Part shown: positions 33,385 to 42,518 of the stretch, piece by piece
Numbering within the stretch: position 1 is the first letter of the stretch
Layout of the letters: each line of letters starts with the position of its first letter
Source: Psychromonas sp030397575
Lineage (GTDB): Bacteria; Pseudomonadota; Gammaproteobacteria; Enterobacterales; Psychromonadaceae
DNA: 64,000 nucleotides
Strand: one strand, 5' to 3'
Assembly (NCBI RefSeq): GCF_046250175.1
Contig: NZ_CP176468.1
Program-made: the position numbers and the translations under genes
Notes under the pieces: model-generated
What the model was told of the DNA's origin: nothing
Databases searched by the model: none
The model's input: only the letters and a program-made list of their open reading frames with translations

Positions 33385-35295
33385 TTGCAACATTCAATTG
33401 ATATGGAACGCATCCGAGCTGAATACAATGTTCGCTACTGGAGCCAAGGCTTTTACGGCATTAACGATCAAGGTGAGGTGTATGTATCACCTCGCAGTGA
33501 TAGTGAACATCAAGTCGCATTAAGTGACATTGCTGCGCAATTAGAAGCACGCAATTTAAGTCTGCCTGCATTAGTGCGTTTCCCACAAATTTTGCATCAA
33601 CGTGTGCATAATATTTGTGATGCTTTCAACCAAGCAATCAAAGAAGTTGAATACGATAATAGCTATTTATTAGTTTATCCAATTAAAGTGAATCAACAGA
33701 AAGAAGTGGTTGATGAGATCTTAGCGAGCCAAGCAAAGCTAGCACAAAAACAACTCGGCTTGGAAGCTGGTAGTAAACCTGAGTTATTAGCGGTATTAGC
33801 GTTAGCACATCAAGCGAGCTCAGTGATTGTATGTAATGGTTACAAAGACAGAGAATACATTCGTTTAGCCTTAATCGGTGAAAAACTAGGGCATAAGGTT
33901 CTGATTGTTTTAGAGAAACTATCAGAGTTAGATTTAGTGCTAGAAGAGGCACGTGCGCTAGGTGTTAAACCGCGTATGGGTTTACGTATTCGTTTAGCGT
34001 CACAAGGTGCAGGTAAATGGCAATCAAGTGGTGGTGAAAAGTCTAAATTTGGCTTAGCTGCATCACAGGTGTTAACTGTGGTTGAGCGTTTAAAAGCTGA
34101 AAACCAATTAGATACATTACAGCTTGTGCATTTCCATTTAGGTTCGCAAATGGCGAATATTCGTGACGTGCGTAATGGCGTTAGTGAAGCGGCTCGTTTT
34201 TACTGTGAATTACGTGCGATGGGCGTGCCATTAGATTACTTAGATGTGGGTGGCGGTTTAGCGGTAGATTACGACGGAACACGTAGTCAATCTCATAACT
34301 CAATGAACTATAGCTTAGCAGAGTATGCGCGTAATATCGTGATTACGATCAGCGATGTATGTAGCCTTTATGAGCAACCAAAACCAATGATTATTTCTGA
34401 GTCTGGTCGTTCGTTAACTGCACATCATGCAGTGTTAATTACTAATGTTATTGGCGCGGAAACCTATAAACCAGAAGTCATTGAAGCACCTGTTGAACAA
34501 GGTTCATTGTTGCTGCAAAACATGTGGAATAACTGGAGTTTATTATCTGGTGGTAGTGATGACCGTGCACTTATTGAGATCTACAATGATACACAAAGTG
34601 ACATTGTGGAAGTACATAATCAATTTGCAACGGGTGTGATTAATCTTCAACAACGTGCTTGGGGCGAACAAGTTGCTTTACGTATTTATCACGAATTAAG
34701 CTTGCAAATGAGCACTAAAAATCGTTTTCATCGTCCTATTTTAGATGATTTAAATGAGCGTTTAGCGGACAAGTTCTTTGTTAACTTCTCGCTATTCCAA
34801 TCGGTGCCAGATGCGTGGGGGATTGACCAAGTATTCCCAATTTTACCACTGTCTAACTTGCAAAATGCAGGTGAGCGTCGTGCAGTATTATTGGATATTA
34901 CCTGTGATTCTGATGGTGTTATTGATCAGTATGTTGATGGTCAAGGTATTGAAACTACGTTACCAGTTCCTGCGTGGTCTGCGGATAAGCCTTATTTAAT
35001 GGGCTTCTTCTTAGTGGGTGCATACCAAGAGATTTTAGGCGATATGCATAATTTATTTGGTGACACACACAGTGTGGTCGTAAATGTGAATGAACAGGGT
35101 GGTTTAGATATTGAGTCGGTGAATGAAGGTGACACGGTTGAAGATGTGATGAAATATGTACATATCGATGTGGAAGCTATTCGTGATAATTACCGTGCAT
35201 TAGCATCTTCTCGTGTTTCACCTGAAGAGCAACAAAGTATTTTAGACGAGCTAGAGCAAGGTTTAGCGGGTTACACTTATTTAGAGGGTTTTTAG
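33385..35295 (+). CDS. speA: Biosynthetic arginine decarboxylase
   Basis: 636 aa PLP enzyme (fold III) that converts arginine to agmatine. PLP lysine motif LVYPIKVNQQKEV near residue 95, substrate/PLP motifs VCNGYKDREYIRLALIGEKLGHKV, LVHFHLGSQMANIRD, GGGLAVDYDGTRSQS and the catalytic Cys region LLDITCDSDG. A TTG at 33385 with GAG upstream is the likely start; ATG 33403 is the alternative but has no ribosome site. speB starts on the base after the stop, so the operon makes putrescine via agmatine. Confidence 0.96.
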   Translation: MQHSIDMERIRAEYNVRYWSQGFYGINDQGEVYVSPRSDSEHQVALSDIAAQLEARNLSLPALVRFPQILHQRVHNICDAFNQAIKEVEYDNSYLLVYPIKVNQQKEVVDEILASQAKLAQKQLGLEAGSKPELLAVLALAHQASSVIVCNGYKDREYIRLALIGEKLGHKVLIVLEKLSELDLVLEEARALGVKPRMGLRIRLASQGAGKWQSSGGEKSKFGLAASQVLTVVERLKAENQLDTLQLVHFHLGSQMANIRDVRNGVSEAARFYCELRAMGVPLDYLDVGGGLAVDYDGTRSQSHNSMNYSLAEYARNIVITISDVCSLYEQPKPMIISESGRSLTAHHAVLITNVIGAETYKPEVIEAPVEQGSLLLQNMWNNWSLLSGGSDDRALIEIYNDTQSDIVEVHNQFATGVINLQQRAWGEQVALRIYHELSLQMSTKNRFHRPILDDLNERLADKFFVNFSLFQSVPDAWGIDQVFPILPLSNLQNAGERRAVLLDITCDSDGVIDQYVDGQGIETTLPVPAWSADKPYLMGFFLVGAYQEILGDMHNLFGDTHSVVVNVNEQGGLDIESVNEGDTVEDVMKYVHIDVEAIRDNYRALASSRVSPEEQQSILDELEQGLAGYTYLEGF

Positions 35296-36261
35296 ATGTC
35301 AGCTGTATCTCAAGTTGCACCTAAGCATGGTTTTGACGATTTATTTACTAAAGAGGACTTCTCTTTGTATTCTAATGCGATGACCTTTATGCGTCGTCCA
35401 TTAGTGAAGAATCCAATACCGGCAGAGGCGGATGTTGTGGTGTTAGGTGTGCCATTTGATATGGCCACTTCGGGGCGTTCTGGTGCACGCATGGGCCCTG
35501 ATGCTATGCGTCGAGCATCGGTAAATTTAGCCTGGGAAAGTAAAAAGTTTCCATGGCAATTTAAGCTGTTTGATCACACTAAAGTAATTGATGCGGGTGA
35601 CTTAGTATTTGATTGTGGTGATGCAGAGGATATGACTCAACGTCTTGAAGCTGCAGCAGATCAAATTCTCAACAGTGGTAAAATGCTATTGAGTTTAGGC
35701 GGTGATCATTTTGTGACTCTGCCTCTATTACGCGCTTATGCAAAGCAACATGGCGAAATGGCCTTGATTCATTTTGATGCTCATACGGATACTTATAATA
35801 ATGGTAGCTGTTATGACCATGGCACTATGTTTTACCATGCACCCAATGAGGGGTTGATTGATCCTGCTTCATCAGTGCAAATTGGTATTCGCACTGAATA
35901 CAAACAGCAAGGTCACGGCTTTAATGTGATTAATGCAATGGAAGCGAATGACCGTAGTGTCGATGACATTGTGGCACAAATTAAAGCAACAGTAGGCAAT
36001 AAGCCTGTCTACTTGACCTTTGATATTGATTGTTTAGATCCTGCATTTGCACCGGGTACTGGAACGCCTGTTTGCGGCGGAATTAGTTCGGATAAAGCAT
36101 TAAAAATTATTCGTGCTTTGCAAGGTATTAATCTAGTGGGTATGGACGTGGTGGAAGTCTCTCCCGCGTACGACCAAAGTGATATTACAGCCCTAGCTGC
36201 AGCGACTATTGCGTTGGAATTGTTGTATGTTTGGACTGCCAATAAATTAGCCGCTAAATAA
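35296..36261 (+). CDS. speB: Agmatinase
   Basis: 321 aa ureohydrolase that splits agmatine to putrescine and urea. The binuclear Mn site residues are in GGDHFVTLPLLRAY, LIHFDAHTDTYN and LTFDIDCLDPAFAPGTGTPVCGG. The late VVEVSPAYD motif is present. It begins immediately after the speA stop codon (no gap). Length is typical (about 305-320 aa). No urease is seen in the window, so urea would leave the cell or be handled elsewhere. Confidence 0.96.
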   Translation: MSAVSQVAPKHGFDDLFTKEDFSLYSNAMTFMRRPLVKNPIPAEADVVVLGVPFDMATSGRSGARMGPDAMRRASVNLAWESKKFPWQFKLFDHTKVIDAGDLVFDCGDAEDMTQRLEAAADQILNSGKMLLSLGGDHFVTLPLLRAYAKQHGEMALIHFDAHTDTYNNGSCYDHGTMFYHAPNEGLIDPASSVQIGIRTEYKQQGHGFNVINAMEANDRSVDDIVAQIKATVGNKPVYLTFDIDCLDPAFAPGTGTPVCGGISSDKALKIIRALQGINLVGMDVVEVSPAYDQSDITALAAATIALELLYVWTANKLAAK

Positions 36262-36488
36262 GTGGTTTAAACTGATATCTGTGCATCATATTGTGCCTAA
36301 TACAATAGCTCAATATGATGTAACAGATATGACTAATAGCTGGTCATCTCTTTTCTTATCTCTCAGAGTAAATCCCCCACATATCGTACATTGATAGTTT
36401 CTAAGGCTTTCTATATTAATTGATAGTTATTATCTGTTACAAGTTGATATAATAGTGATAATCAATAAGATTAATGTAAAGGATGACA

Positions 36489-37427
36489 ATGAACCTCGCT
36501 CAAATTGATTTGAATTTGTTATATGTTTTAAAACATTTATTAGAAGAGAAACATGTTTCTAACACCGCACTAGCGCTTAATATGAGTCAATCTGCAGTTA
36601 GCCGTTCATTGCAAAAAATGCGTGTGTTTTTTGATGATGAGTTATTGGTGCGTAAGCAGTATGGATATGAATTAACCTCTAAGGCCGAAACGATTAAGCC
36701 AGATATTATGACGGTGATTGCGAGCTTAGAAAAGTTAGCGCATAAACAGTCATTTGATCTTGCTACGATTAGCAGTGAAGTGCGCTTTTATGGTCTGCAA
36801 CCACAATTTAATGACTTCATGCCTAAGGTCATTGCTAAAGTCAGAAAGTTAGCTCCTAATATGGTGGTTAGCCTAGATTCTACGCCAAAGCGCCACTTTG
36901 AAGCTTTGATAGCGGGTGATGTGCATTTCTCTTTATCTGCTCATGAGCCGTCAACGTCAGAGCAGAATATCTATCGTATGAAGGTTGCCAGTAGGACATT
37001 TAAATTGTTGATGAATAAGCAACACCCTCTAGCAAATCAACCGTTAACGCCGGAACGACTAGTAAACTGTGACTTCGGACAAATCTCTTTGCAAGGTGAG
37101 AAGAAATTGCCCTTTGACCATAAGTTTCAAGAATTGGGCTTAAGCAGTAGCAAAAATTTATTGTCAGTACCTGTGCTATTAAGTAATTTTAGTTCCGCGC
37201 CGAGCATTGCCGCTGAAACAGATATTATATTTTATTTACCTGCTACGTTTGCTGAAGCTGCCTGTCACGATGATCGTTTAATCACCCGTGATATACCTGA
37301 TGGGTTACAAATTGGTTTTGACTGTGTTTATTTATATTGGCATAAACGTTTTCACGATGACCCAATGTGTATCTGGATACGCTCATTATTTAAAGCATTA
37401 TACGATAGTGAGCGAACCCTTACTTAA
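36489..37427 (+). CDS. LysR-family transcriptional regulator
   Basis: 312 aa from the second ATG (36489), because AAAGGA overlaps the first. N-terminal winged HTH (LNLLYVLKHLLEEKHVSNTALALNMSQSAVSRSLQKMRVFFDDELLVRK), then a substrate-binding domain. NLLYVLKHLLEE...SQSAVSRSL is the NodD/LeuO-like subgroup style. Lies between speB and a convergent second LysR gene; it could regulate speAB or a distant target. Ligand unknown. Confidence 0.9.
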   Translation: MNLAQIDLNLLYVLKHLLEEKHVSNTALALNMSQSAVSRSLQKMRVFFDDELLVRKQYGYELTSKAETIKPDIMTVIASLEKLAHKQSFDLATISSEVRFYGLQPQFNDFMPKVIAKVRKLAPNMVVSLDSTPKRHFEALIAGDVHFSLSAHEPSTSEQNIYRMKVASRTFKLLMNKQHPLANQPLTPERLVNCDFGQISLQGEKKLPFDHKFQELGLSSSKNLLSVPVLLSNFSSAPSIAAETDIIFYLPATFAEAACHDDRLITRDIPDGLQIGFDCVYLYWHKRFHDDPMCIWIRSLFKALYDSERTLT

Positions 37428-37444
37428 GATTTACTAGCCCTTTA

Positions 37445-38335
37445 CTAATTAGTAATATCATGTCTAATTATATTCAAAAATTTTTCGGCAGCTTTGGTCA
37501 TTCTTCGATCCTTTTTCACACATAAGACTGTAATGCTCTTAGGCATCTCTTTTTCACTAATATCTGCGATAACTAGATTGCCATTATGGATCTCTTCGGT
37601 AACTGCGTAGTCTGGGAGTATAGTTATACCATTACTTTCTAATACAAAACTTTTGAGCATGCCAATATGGTCTAGATTACAAGTAATAGTAAAATCTAAT
37701 TGACGTTGAATAGCGATACTATTAAGTAATTGCCGAGTAAGAAAATTATCATTCAACATTGACAATGGGTGAGGTGTTAATTGCGGTAACGTTAAGGAAT
37801 TAAAGCTGGCGAGTGAGTGGTTTGGTGACATAGCTACCTTGAAACCAGTAGCAAATTTTTCAATGATCTCAATATCAACTCTTGGAATATCTTGCATTGC
37901 AATCCCAAAGTCCACTTGATCACTCGCAACAGCATCATATACAGCCTCTGAAGCGGAAATCCTCCCATCAAAATAGATATTAGGGTGCTGACTTTGAAAG
38001 CGATTCATTGCCGGTAATAACCAAGAGCTAATGACACCTTCTATGGAAGCAAATGAAACACTGCCACTTAATAAACCATTAATTTCATTAACTTCTGCTT
38101 CAGCTAATTCCATTTCTCGCATAGTGCGTTGCATATGCTGAGCAATAATTTTTCCTTCTTCAGTTAATACCATCCCTGATATACGCCTTTCAAAGAGAGT
38201 ACATTTAAAACTGTATTCCAAGTTTTTAATTTGTCTGCTAATAGCTGATGCACTGACGTGTAAATTAGTGGCTGCTTTGCGTACTGAGCCTGTATCAGCG
38301 ACAGCGAGAAAGTACGTAAAAGAAGATATCTGCAT
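37445..38335 (-). CDS. LysR-family regulator divergent from the symporter-nitrilase operon
   Basis: 296 aa. HTH at residues 1-60 (FLAVADTGSVRKAATNLHVSASAISRQIKNLEYSFKCTLFERR), then a periplasmic-binding-like effector domain. It is divergent (198 bases) from the small membrane protein, symporter and nitrilase genes, so it probably senses the substrate of that operon. It converges on the preceding LysR gene with a 17-base gap. Confidence 0.9.
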   Translation of the reverse strand: MQISSFTYFLAVADTGSVRKAATNLHVSASAISRQIKNLEYSFKCTLFERRISGMVLTEEGKIIAQHMQRTMREMELAEAEVNEINGLLSGSVSFASIEGVISSWLLPAMNRFQSQHPNIYFDGRISASEAVYDAVASDQVDFGIAMQDIPRVDIEIIEKFATGFKVAMSPNHSLASFNSLTLPQLTPHPLSMLNDNFLTRQLLNSIAIQRQLDFTITCNLDHIGMLKSFVLESNGITILPDYAVTEEIHNGNLVIADISEKEMPKSITVLCVKKDRRMTKAAEKFLNIIRHDITN

Positions 38336-38533
38336 AATTTACCCTATCCTTTTGTCTTTAAAACTGTTTATTTAACAACCACTATTAATTTTCATGGTGT
38401 GCGGTTTTTGGCAACGAGTTGTACTCAAAATTGTTATATGTGAAACGCAAAATGTGAGCGTAATATAACAAAGGTTAAAGATTATTGAAGTAAAGGAACA
38501 GCTTTTAAAATATCTGTATTAGGAGAATACACT

Positions 38534-38779
38534 ATGAAAAGAATGAGAAAACTATTATGGCTAGTTATCTGCGTTTGCTTAGTTTTAACTTGGCTACCTT
38601 ATTTTGGCTTTTTTAATTCGCCAAATTTAATTGGCTTTATCCCAGAACCGTTGGCATTAACTCTAATTTGTAATGTGATATTAACCTTGTGTGTACTTGC
38701 TATGTACCCACTTTATTTTATCCCATTTGTTAATAAATTAAATGAAAAGCCGATGCCTTGGGGGAAAGACGATGAATAA
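38534..38779 (+). CDS. Small two-helix membrane protein, symporter partner (DUF3311/YhdT-like)
   Basis: 81 aa with two membrane helices (LLWLVICVCLVLTWLPYF and LALTLICNVILTLCVLAMYPLYF). Small proteins of this size and shape commonly sit in front of sodium:solute symporters as accessory subunits. The stop overlaps the symporter start by eight bases, which ties their synthesis together. AGGAGA precedes the ATG. Confidence 0.75.
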   Translation: MKRMRKLLWLVICVCLVLTWLPYFGFFNSPNLIGFIPEPLALTLICNVILTLCVLAMYPLYFIPFVNKLNEKPMPWGKDDE

Positions 38780-40286
38780 CTCGATTACGATTGTATTACT
38801 GGGCATTTTTATAGGTGCTTTTTTATTAATCTCTTTCTTAGCAAAGCAAAGTGATAAAGGAACTGGCGCAGGTTCTTCTGAAGACTTTGTTATTGGTGGG
38901 AGAAATACTGGCACTATCGTTTTATTGTTATCGATGGGGGCAACTTATTTTTCTACTTGGACACTTTTAGGTTCATTCGGTGCCTACTTTCGGGAAGGTA
39001 TCTGGTTTATAGGCTTTGCCGTTTGGACCATTTTTCATGGCATATTTATCTGGCTATTCGGAGCAAGAATTTGGTTAGCAGGTAAACGATATAGCTTTAT
39101 TACACCGGGGCAAATGGTAGAACATTACTATCAAGGTAAACGCCTTCGGACCACTGTGGCGCTTATTGGTATTCTAGCACTAGTACCTGTGATGCTCATT
39201 CAAGTCAGTGGTGGGGCGTTAGCGTTAGATACTATGACTAATGGTGCAGTACCCTATGTTGTTGGTGTAACCATTACCTCATTAATGGTGGGCATCATTG
39301 TATTATGGGCTGGTTTTAAAGGGACCGCCTGGACCGACTCATTTATGGGGCTTTTCTTTGCCACTATTCTTATTTGTACTGCTTTATACATCGCTTATCT
39401 TGCTGGTGGGTTTTCAATGTTCGAAAATGTAATGTCTTACAAACCAGAGTTAATGGTGAATTCAGGTAAACCACTAAAAATGATTGAGATATGGTTAGGC
39501 CTAGGTTTTGGTGCTTGGGTATTACCGCACATGTGGCAAAAGTTTTATTCGGCTTCATCTCCCGCTGTATTAGGGAAAGTAGCAATGATGACACCATTTT
39601 GGAACTCTTGGATGATGGCGATTATCCCGCTCGTCATCGGCACTGCTGCTGCGATTCCCGGTATTGTTCCTGGGGTAAGTAAAGAAACCAGTGACACCAT
39701 TTTACCACTTATTTTTGCTGAATATGCGCCTATCCTAGGAGCATTTGTAGTAGCAGGTATTTTAGCGGCAGCCATTTCCACCATCAATAGCCAGTTATTG
39801 TCATCGGCAAGTATTGTTGCAGAGGATGTGGTTGGAAGTTTGCGTAAAAAGCCAATGTCTAGTAAAGGCGTGACAAAATTAACTCGTTTTGTGGTAGGAA
39901 CTTTAACCCTATTAGTACTTGCATTAGCACTTGCCCCTGGTGGTGCAGGGTTGATTGTTCCGATTGCTTCATTAGGATTTGGTTTAGGCTTGCAACTTGT
40001 GCCTTCTGCTTTAGGGATGTTGCATTTCCGCTTTATCACCGAGTCAGGTGCTTTTTACGGTTTAATCAGTGGCGCATTTATCATGGCATTAATTGCAATA
40101 ATTAAACCTGATATTCCTTTGGGGCCTGGCCTTTCTGCATTCATTGTTAATGTGTTAGTGACGTTAATAGTAAGTAAATTTAGTCAGTCAGTATCGAAAC
40201 GTTCGATTTCGGGTTATCACGATATGTTTGATGAATATATGAAAAATAACATAGATGAAAATAAACGATCTATTGCCTCTAAATAA
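38772..40286 (+). CDS. Sodium:solute symporter (SSS/SLC5 family)
   Basis: 504 aa from ATG 38772 (GGGGGA seven bases upstream); the frame upstream is shared with the small subunit. About 13 membrane helices. SSS features include EDFVIGGRNTGTIVLLLSMGATYFSTWTLLG in the N-terminal part and AISTINSQLLSSASIVAEDV (the conserved helix 8 Na+ region). The substrate is not evident; the nitrilase behind it suggests an organic nitrile, amide or carboxylate. Confidence 0.9.
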   Translation: MNNSITIVLLGIFIGAFLLISFLAKQSDKGTGAGSSEDFVIGGRNTGTIVLLLSMGATYFSTWTLLGSFGAYFREGIWFIGFAVWTIFHGIFIWLFGARIWLAGKRYSFITPGQMVEHYYQGKRLRTTVALIGILALVPVMLIQVSGGALALDTMTNGAVPYVVGVTITSLMVGIIVLWAGFKGTAWTDSFMGLFFATILICTALYIAYLAGGFSMFENVMSYKPELMVNSGKPLKMIEIWLGLGFGAWVLPHMWQKFYSASSPAVLGKVAMMTPFWNSWMMAIIPLVIGTAAAIPGIVPGVSKETSDTILPLIFAEYAPILGAFVVAGILAAAISTINSQLLSSASIVAEDVVGSLRKKPMSSKGVTKLTRFVVGTLTLLVLALALAPGGAGLIVPIASLGFGLGLQLVPSALGMLHFRFITESGAFYGLISGAFIMALIAIIKPDIPLGPGLSAFIVNVLVTLIVSKFSQSVSKRSISGYHDMFDEYMKNNIDENKRSIASK

Positions 40287-40302
40287 ATAGTCGGAGAAAG
40301 AA

Positions 40303-41232
40303 ATGATGAAATCAACATGTAAAGTTGCAGTTGTGCAAGATAGTAGTGTGCCTTTTGATGCGCAAGCAACCACTGAAAAGACCTGCATTTTAGTTGCTGA
40401 AGCAGCGAATAATGGCGCTGAACTAGTGGTCTTTCCTGAAGCATTTTTAGGAACTTATCCAAAAGGTTTGAATTTTGATACTCCCGTAGGTACTCGATTG
40501 CCAGAAGGCCGTCATGACTTTATGCAGTATTTTGAAGGTGCGGTGGATATTGATGGTAAAGAGTTACAACAGATTAAAGAGTGCGCTACAGAATATAATA
40601 TATTTGTGGTGCTAGGAGTTATCGAAAGAGGTGGGTCAACACTTTATTGTTCCATTGCATTTATTGACCCGAAACTCGGTTTAGTAGGAAAGCGTCGTAA
40701 ATTGATGCCAACGGGGGCTGAGCGTTTAATTTGGGGATTTGGCGATGGTTCTACGTTAGATGTTATCAATAGTGAATTAGGTAAGATAGGCGGTGTGATT
40801 TGTTGGGAAAACTATATGCCAGCCATTCGTTCTGCTATGTATGCTCAGGGGGTTGAAATCTATTGTGCTCCCACTGCTGATGACCGAGATACTTGGTTAT
40901 CTTCAATGCAACATATTGCTATGGAAGGGCGTTGTTATGTATTGAGTGCTTGTCAGTATATAACTCGAGGAGAATATGGAGAAGACTACCGTAGCATACT
41001 CACGAATAACCCTGATGATGTAGTAATGCGAGGCGCAAGTGTTATTGTTGGTCCTTTAGGGGAGATAATTGCGGGGCCTGTATTGAATGAAAAAACTATT
41101 CTTTATGCTGAACTTGAGCGTGCGACATTAATTAAAAGTAAAATGGATTTTGACCCTGTCGGTCACTATTCTCGCTCCGATATTTTTTCATTAAATGTAG
41201 ATAAGCGACAGAAAAAACCAGTTCATTATTAA
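40303..41232 (+). CDS. Nitrilase (carbon-nitrogen hydrolase superfamily)
   Basis: 309 aa. The catalytic Glu-Lys-Cys triad is complete: Glu46 (FPEAFLGTYP), Lys133 (KRRKLMPTGAERLIW), Cys167 (GGVICWENYMP), with the second Glu of the family in MPTGAE. CWEN-MP and PTGAERLIWG mark true nitrilases (EC 3.5.5.1) rather than amidases or N-carbamoylases of the same superfamily. GGAG precedes the paired ATG codons. It is 16 bases behind the symporter, so uptake and hydrolysis of one compound are likely coupled. Confidence 0.88.
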   Translation: MMKSTCKVAVVQDSSVPFDAQATTEKTCILVAEAANNGAELVVFPEAFLGTYPKGLNFDTPVGTRLPEGRHDFMQYFEGAVDIDGKELQQIKECATEYNIFVVLGVIERGGSTLYCSIAFIDPKLGLVGKRRKLMPTGAERLIWGFGDGSTLDVINSELGKIGGVICWENYMPAIRSAMYAQGVEIYCAPTADDRDTWLSSMQHIAMEGRCYVLSACQYITRGEYGEDYRSILTNNPDDVVMRGASVIVGPLGEIIAGPVLNEKTILYAELERATLIKSKMDFDPVGHYSRSDIFSLNVDKRQKKPVHY

Positions 41233-41248
41233 AAGCTAATACTCACGT

Positions 41249-41298
41249 ACTTTCATCAAGGATAATGTGATTAATTTGATCGCTTCCTTGATGAAAGT
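41249..41298. repeat. Perfect 14-bp inverted repeat after nitrilase
   Basis: Arms ACTTTCATCAAGGA (41249-41262) and TCCTTGATGAAAGT (41285-41298) with a 22-base loop and no following T-run. Probably closes the nitrilase operon; see findings on this class of stem-loops. Confidence 0.75.
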
Positions 41299-41484
41299 AA
41301 TGAATCGAATAACAATTATATTTACTCTCTACCTCTTTGATCCTTTTTTGAATGTTTGCAGCTTCCCTGTTAAATTGTTAATTTATAATAACTGTCGTCT
41401 TTAACTTATTATGCATATTTAATCTTATAACGATCATTACTTTAAATAAGTCTTATTTGCTCTCGGATTTAAAAAGGCACTTAA

Positions 41485-42129
41485 ATGTACAATATGGACT
41501 TGTTTGCTGAGTTGGCTCCCGCACCTATCAATATTATCGAACACGATGGTATTGTTGAGTATTACGGGATGATGCTGTCTTATCAACAAGCAGATGATTA
41601 CTTTGAAAAATTGTTAACACAGATTCAGTGGAAACATGATCAAGCTAATATACAAGGTCAGTTTATTGTTACTGCTCGTAAAGTTGCTTGGTATGGTGAT
41701 CAGCCTTTTCATTATACATACTCTAATACCACTAAAGTTGCACTACCTTGGACAGCTGAACTATTACAACTAAAGCAGCTGGTGGAGCAACAAACAGGTT
41801 ATCAATTTAACGCGTGTTTACTTAATTTATACCACAGTGGTGAAGAGGGGATGACTTGGCATAGTGATGCAGAGAAAGACTTGCAAAAAAATGGTGCTAT
41901 AGCATCTGTCAGCTTAGGTGCTGAGCGTAAATTCTCTTTTAAACATAAGTATAATCAACAAACCCTTTCCGTTTTATTACAACATGGTAGTTTATTAGTG
42001 ATGCGAGGCGAAACGCAAAGCCACTGGTTACATCGTTTACCGCCGACTAAAAAAATCAGTACAGCACGTATCAATTTAACTTTTAGAATGATTAATCAGC
42101 GCAATATTAACCAGCCATCTATTTATTAG
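41485..42129 (+). CDS. alkB: Alpha-ketoglutarate-dependent DNA repair dioxygenase AlkB (ALKBH2/3 type)
   Basis: 214 aa Fe(II)/2OG oxygenase that reverses alkylation damage such as 1-meA and 3-meC. Iron ligands are in WHSDAEKD (His-x-Asp) and SHWLHRLPPT (distal His); the 2OG Arg lies in TARINLTFR. LNLYHSGEEGMTWHSD and SVSLGAERKFSFKH are the usual core. AAGG lies eight bases before ATG 41485. The next gene starts 12 bases after the stop. Confidence 0.93.
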   Translation: MYNMDLFAELAPAPINIIEHDGIVEYYGMMLSYQQADDYFEKLLTQIQWKHDQANIQGQFIVTARKVAWYGDQPFHYTYSNTTKVALPWTAELLQLKQLVEQQTGYQFNACLLNLYHSGEEGMTWHSDAEKDLQKNGAIASVSLGAERKFSFKHKYNQQTLSVLLQHGSLLVMRGETQSHWLHRLPPTKKISTARINLTFRMINQRNINQPSIY

Positions 42130-42140
42130 GAGACATCGTT

Positions 42141-42446
42141 TTGGTCACTTGTTATTTGAATTACGTTATCGATCCCTACAAAGTAAAAGAGTTTGAACGT
42201 TATGCAAAGCTCTGGATACCTTTAGTCAATAAATTTGGTGGGCAACATCATGGATATTTTTTACCTTCTGAAGGGGCGAATAATAAAGCATTAGCTTTGT
42301 TCTCTTTTGATAGTTTAGCCAGTTATGAACAGTATCGTATTGACTCTATGTTTGATGCGGAGTGTATTGAGGCTTTTAGGTACGCTGAAGAAACGCAATG
42401 TATTATCAGCTATGAGCGAAGCTTTTATCGTCCAGTTTTTGAGTAA
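42141..42446 (+). CDS. NIPSNAP family protein
   Basis: 101 aa alpha-beta-barrel (ferredoxin-like dimer) protein. The TTG at 42141 follows AGGAGA by eight bases and gives the family start VTCYLNYVIDPYKVKEFE, then PLVNKFGGQHHGYFLPSEGAN and IISYERSFYRP. Bacterial NIPSNAP proteins have no settled function. It is probably co-transcribed with alkB. Confidence 0.9.
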   Translation: MVTCYLNYVIDPYKVKEFERYAKLWIPLVNKFGGQHHGYFLPSEGANNKALALFSFDSLASYEQYRIDSMFDAECIEAFRYAEETQCIISYERSFYRPVFE

Positions 42447-42463
42447 CGTTACACCTCAAAATA

Positions 42464-42495
42464 AAAAACACCGAATGTTTGCATTCGGTGTTTTT
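42464..42495. terminator. Bidirectional terminator, NIPSNAP / ABC binding protein
   Basis: Arms AAAACACCGAATG and CATTCGGTGTTTT with a four-base loop, flanked by A- and T-runs, between convergent genes. Confidence 0.95.
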
Positions 42496-42518
42496 GTTTA
42501 AGTTATTTTATAAACTAT

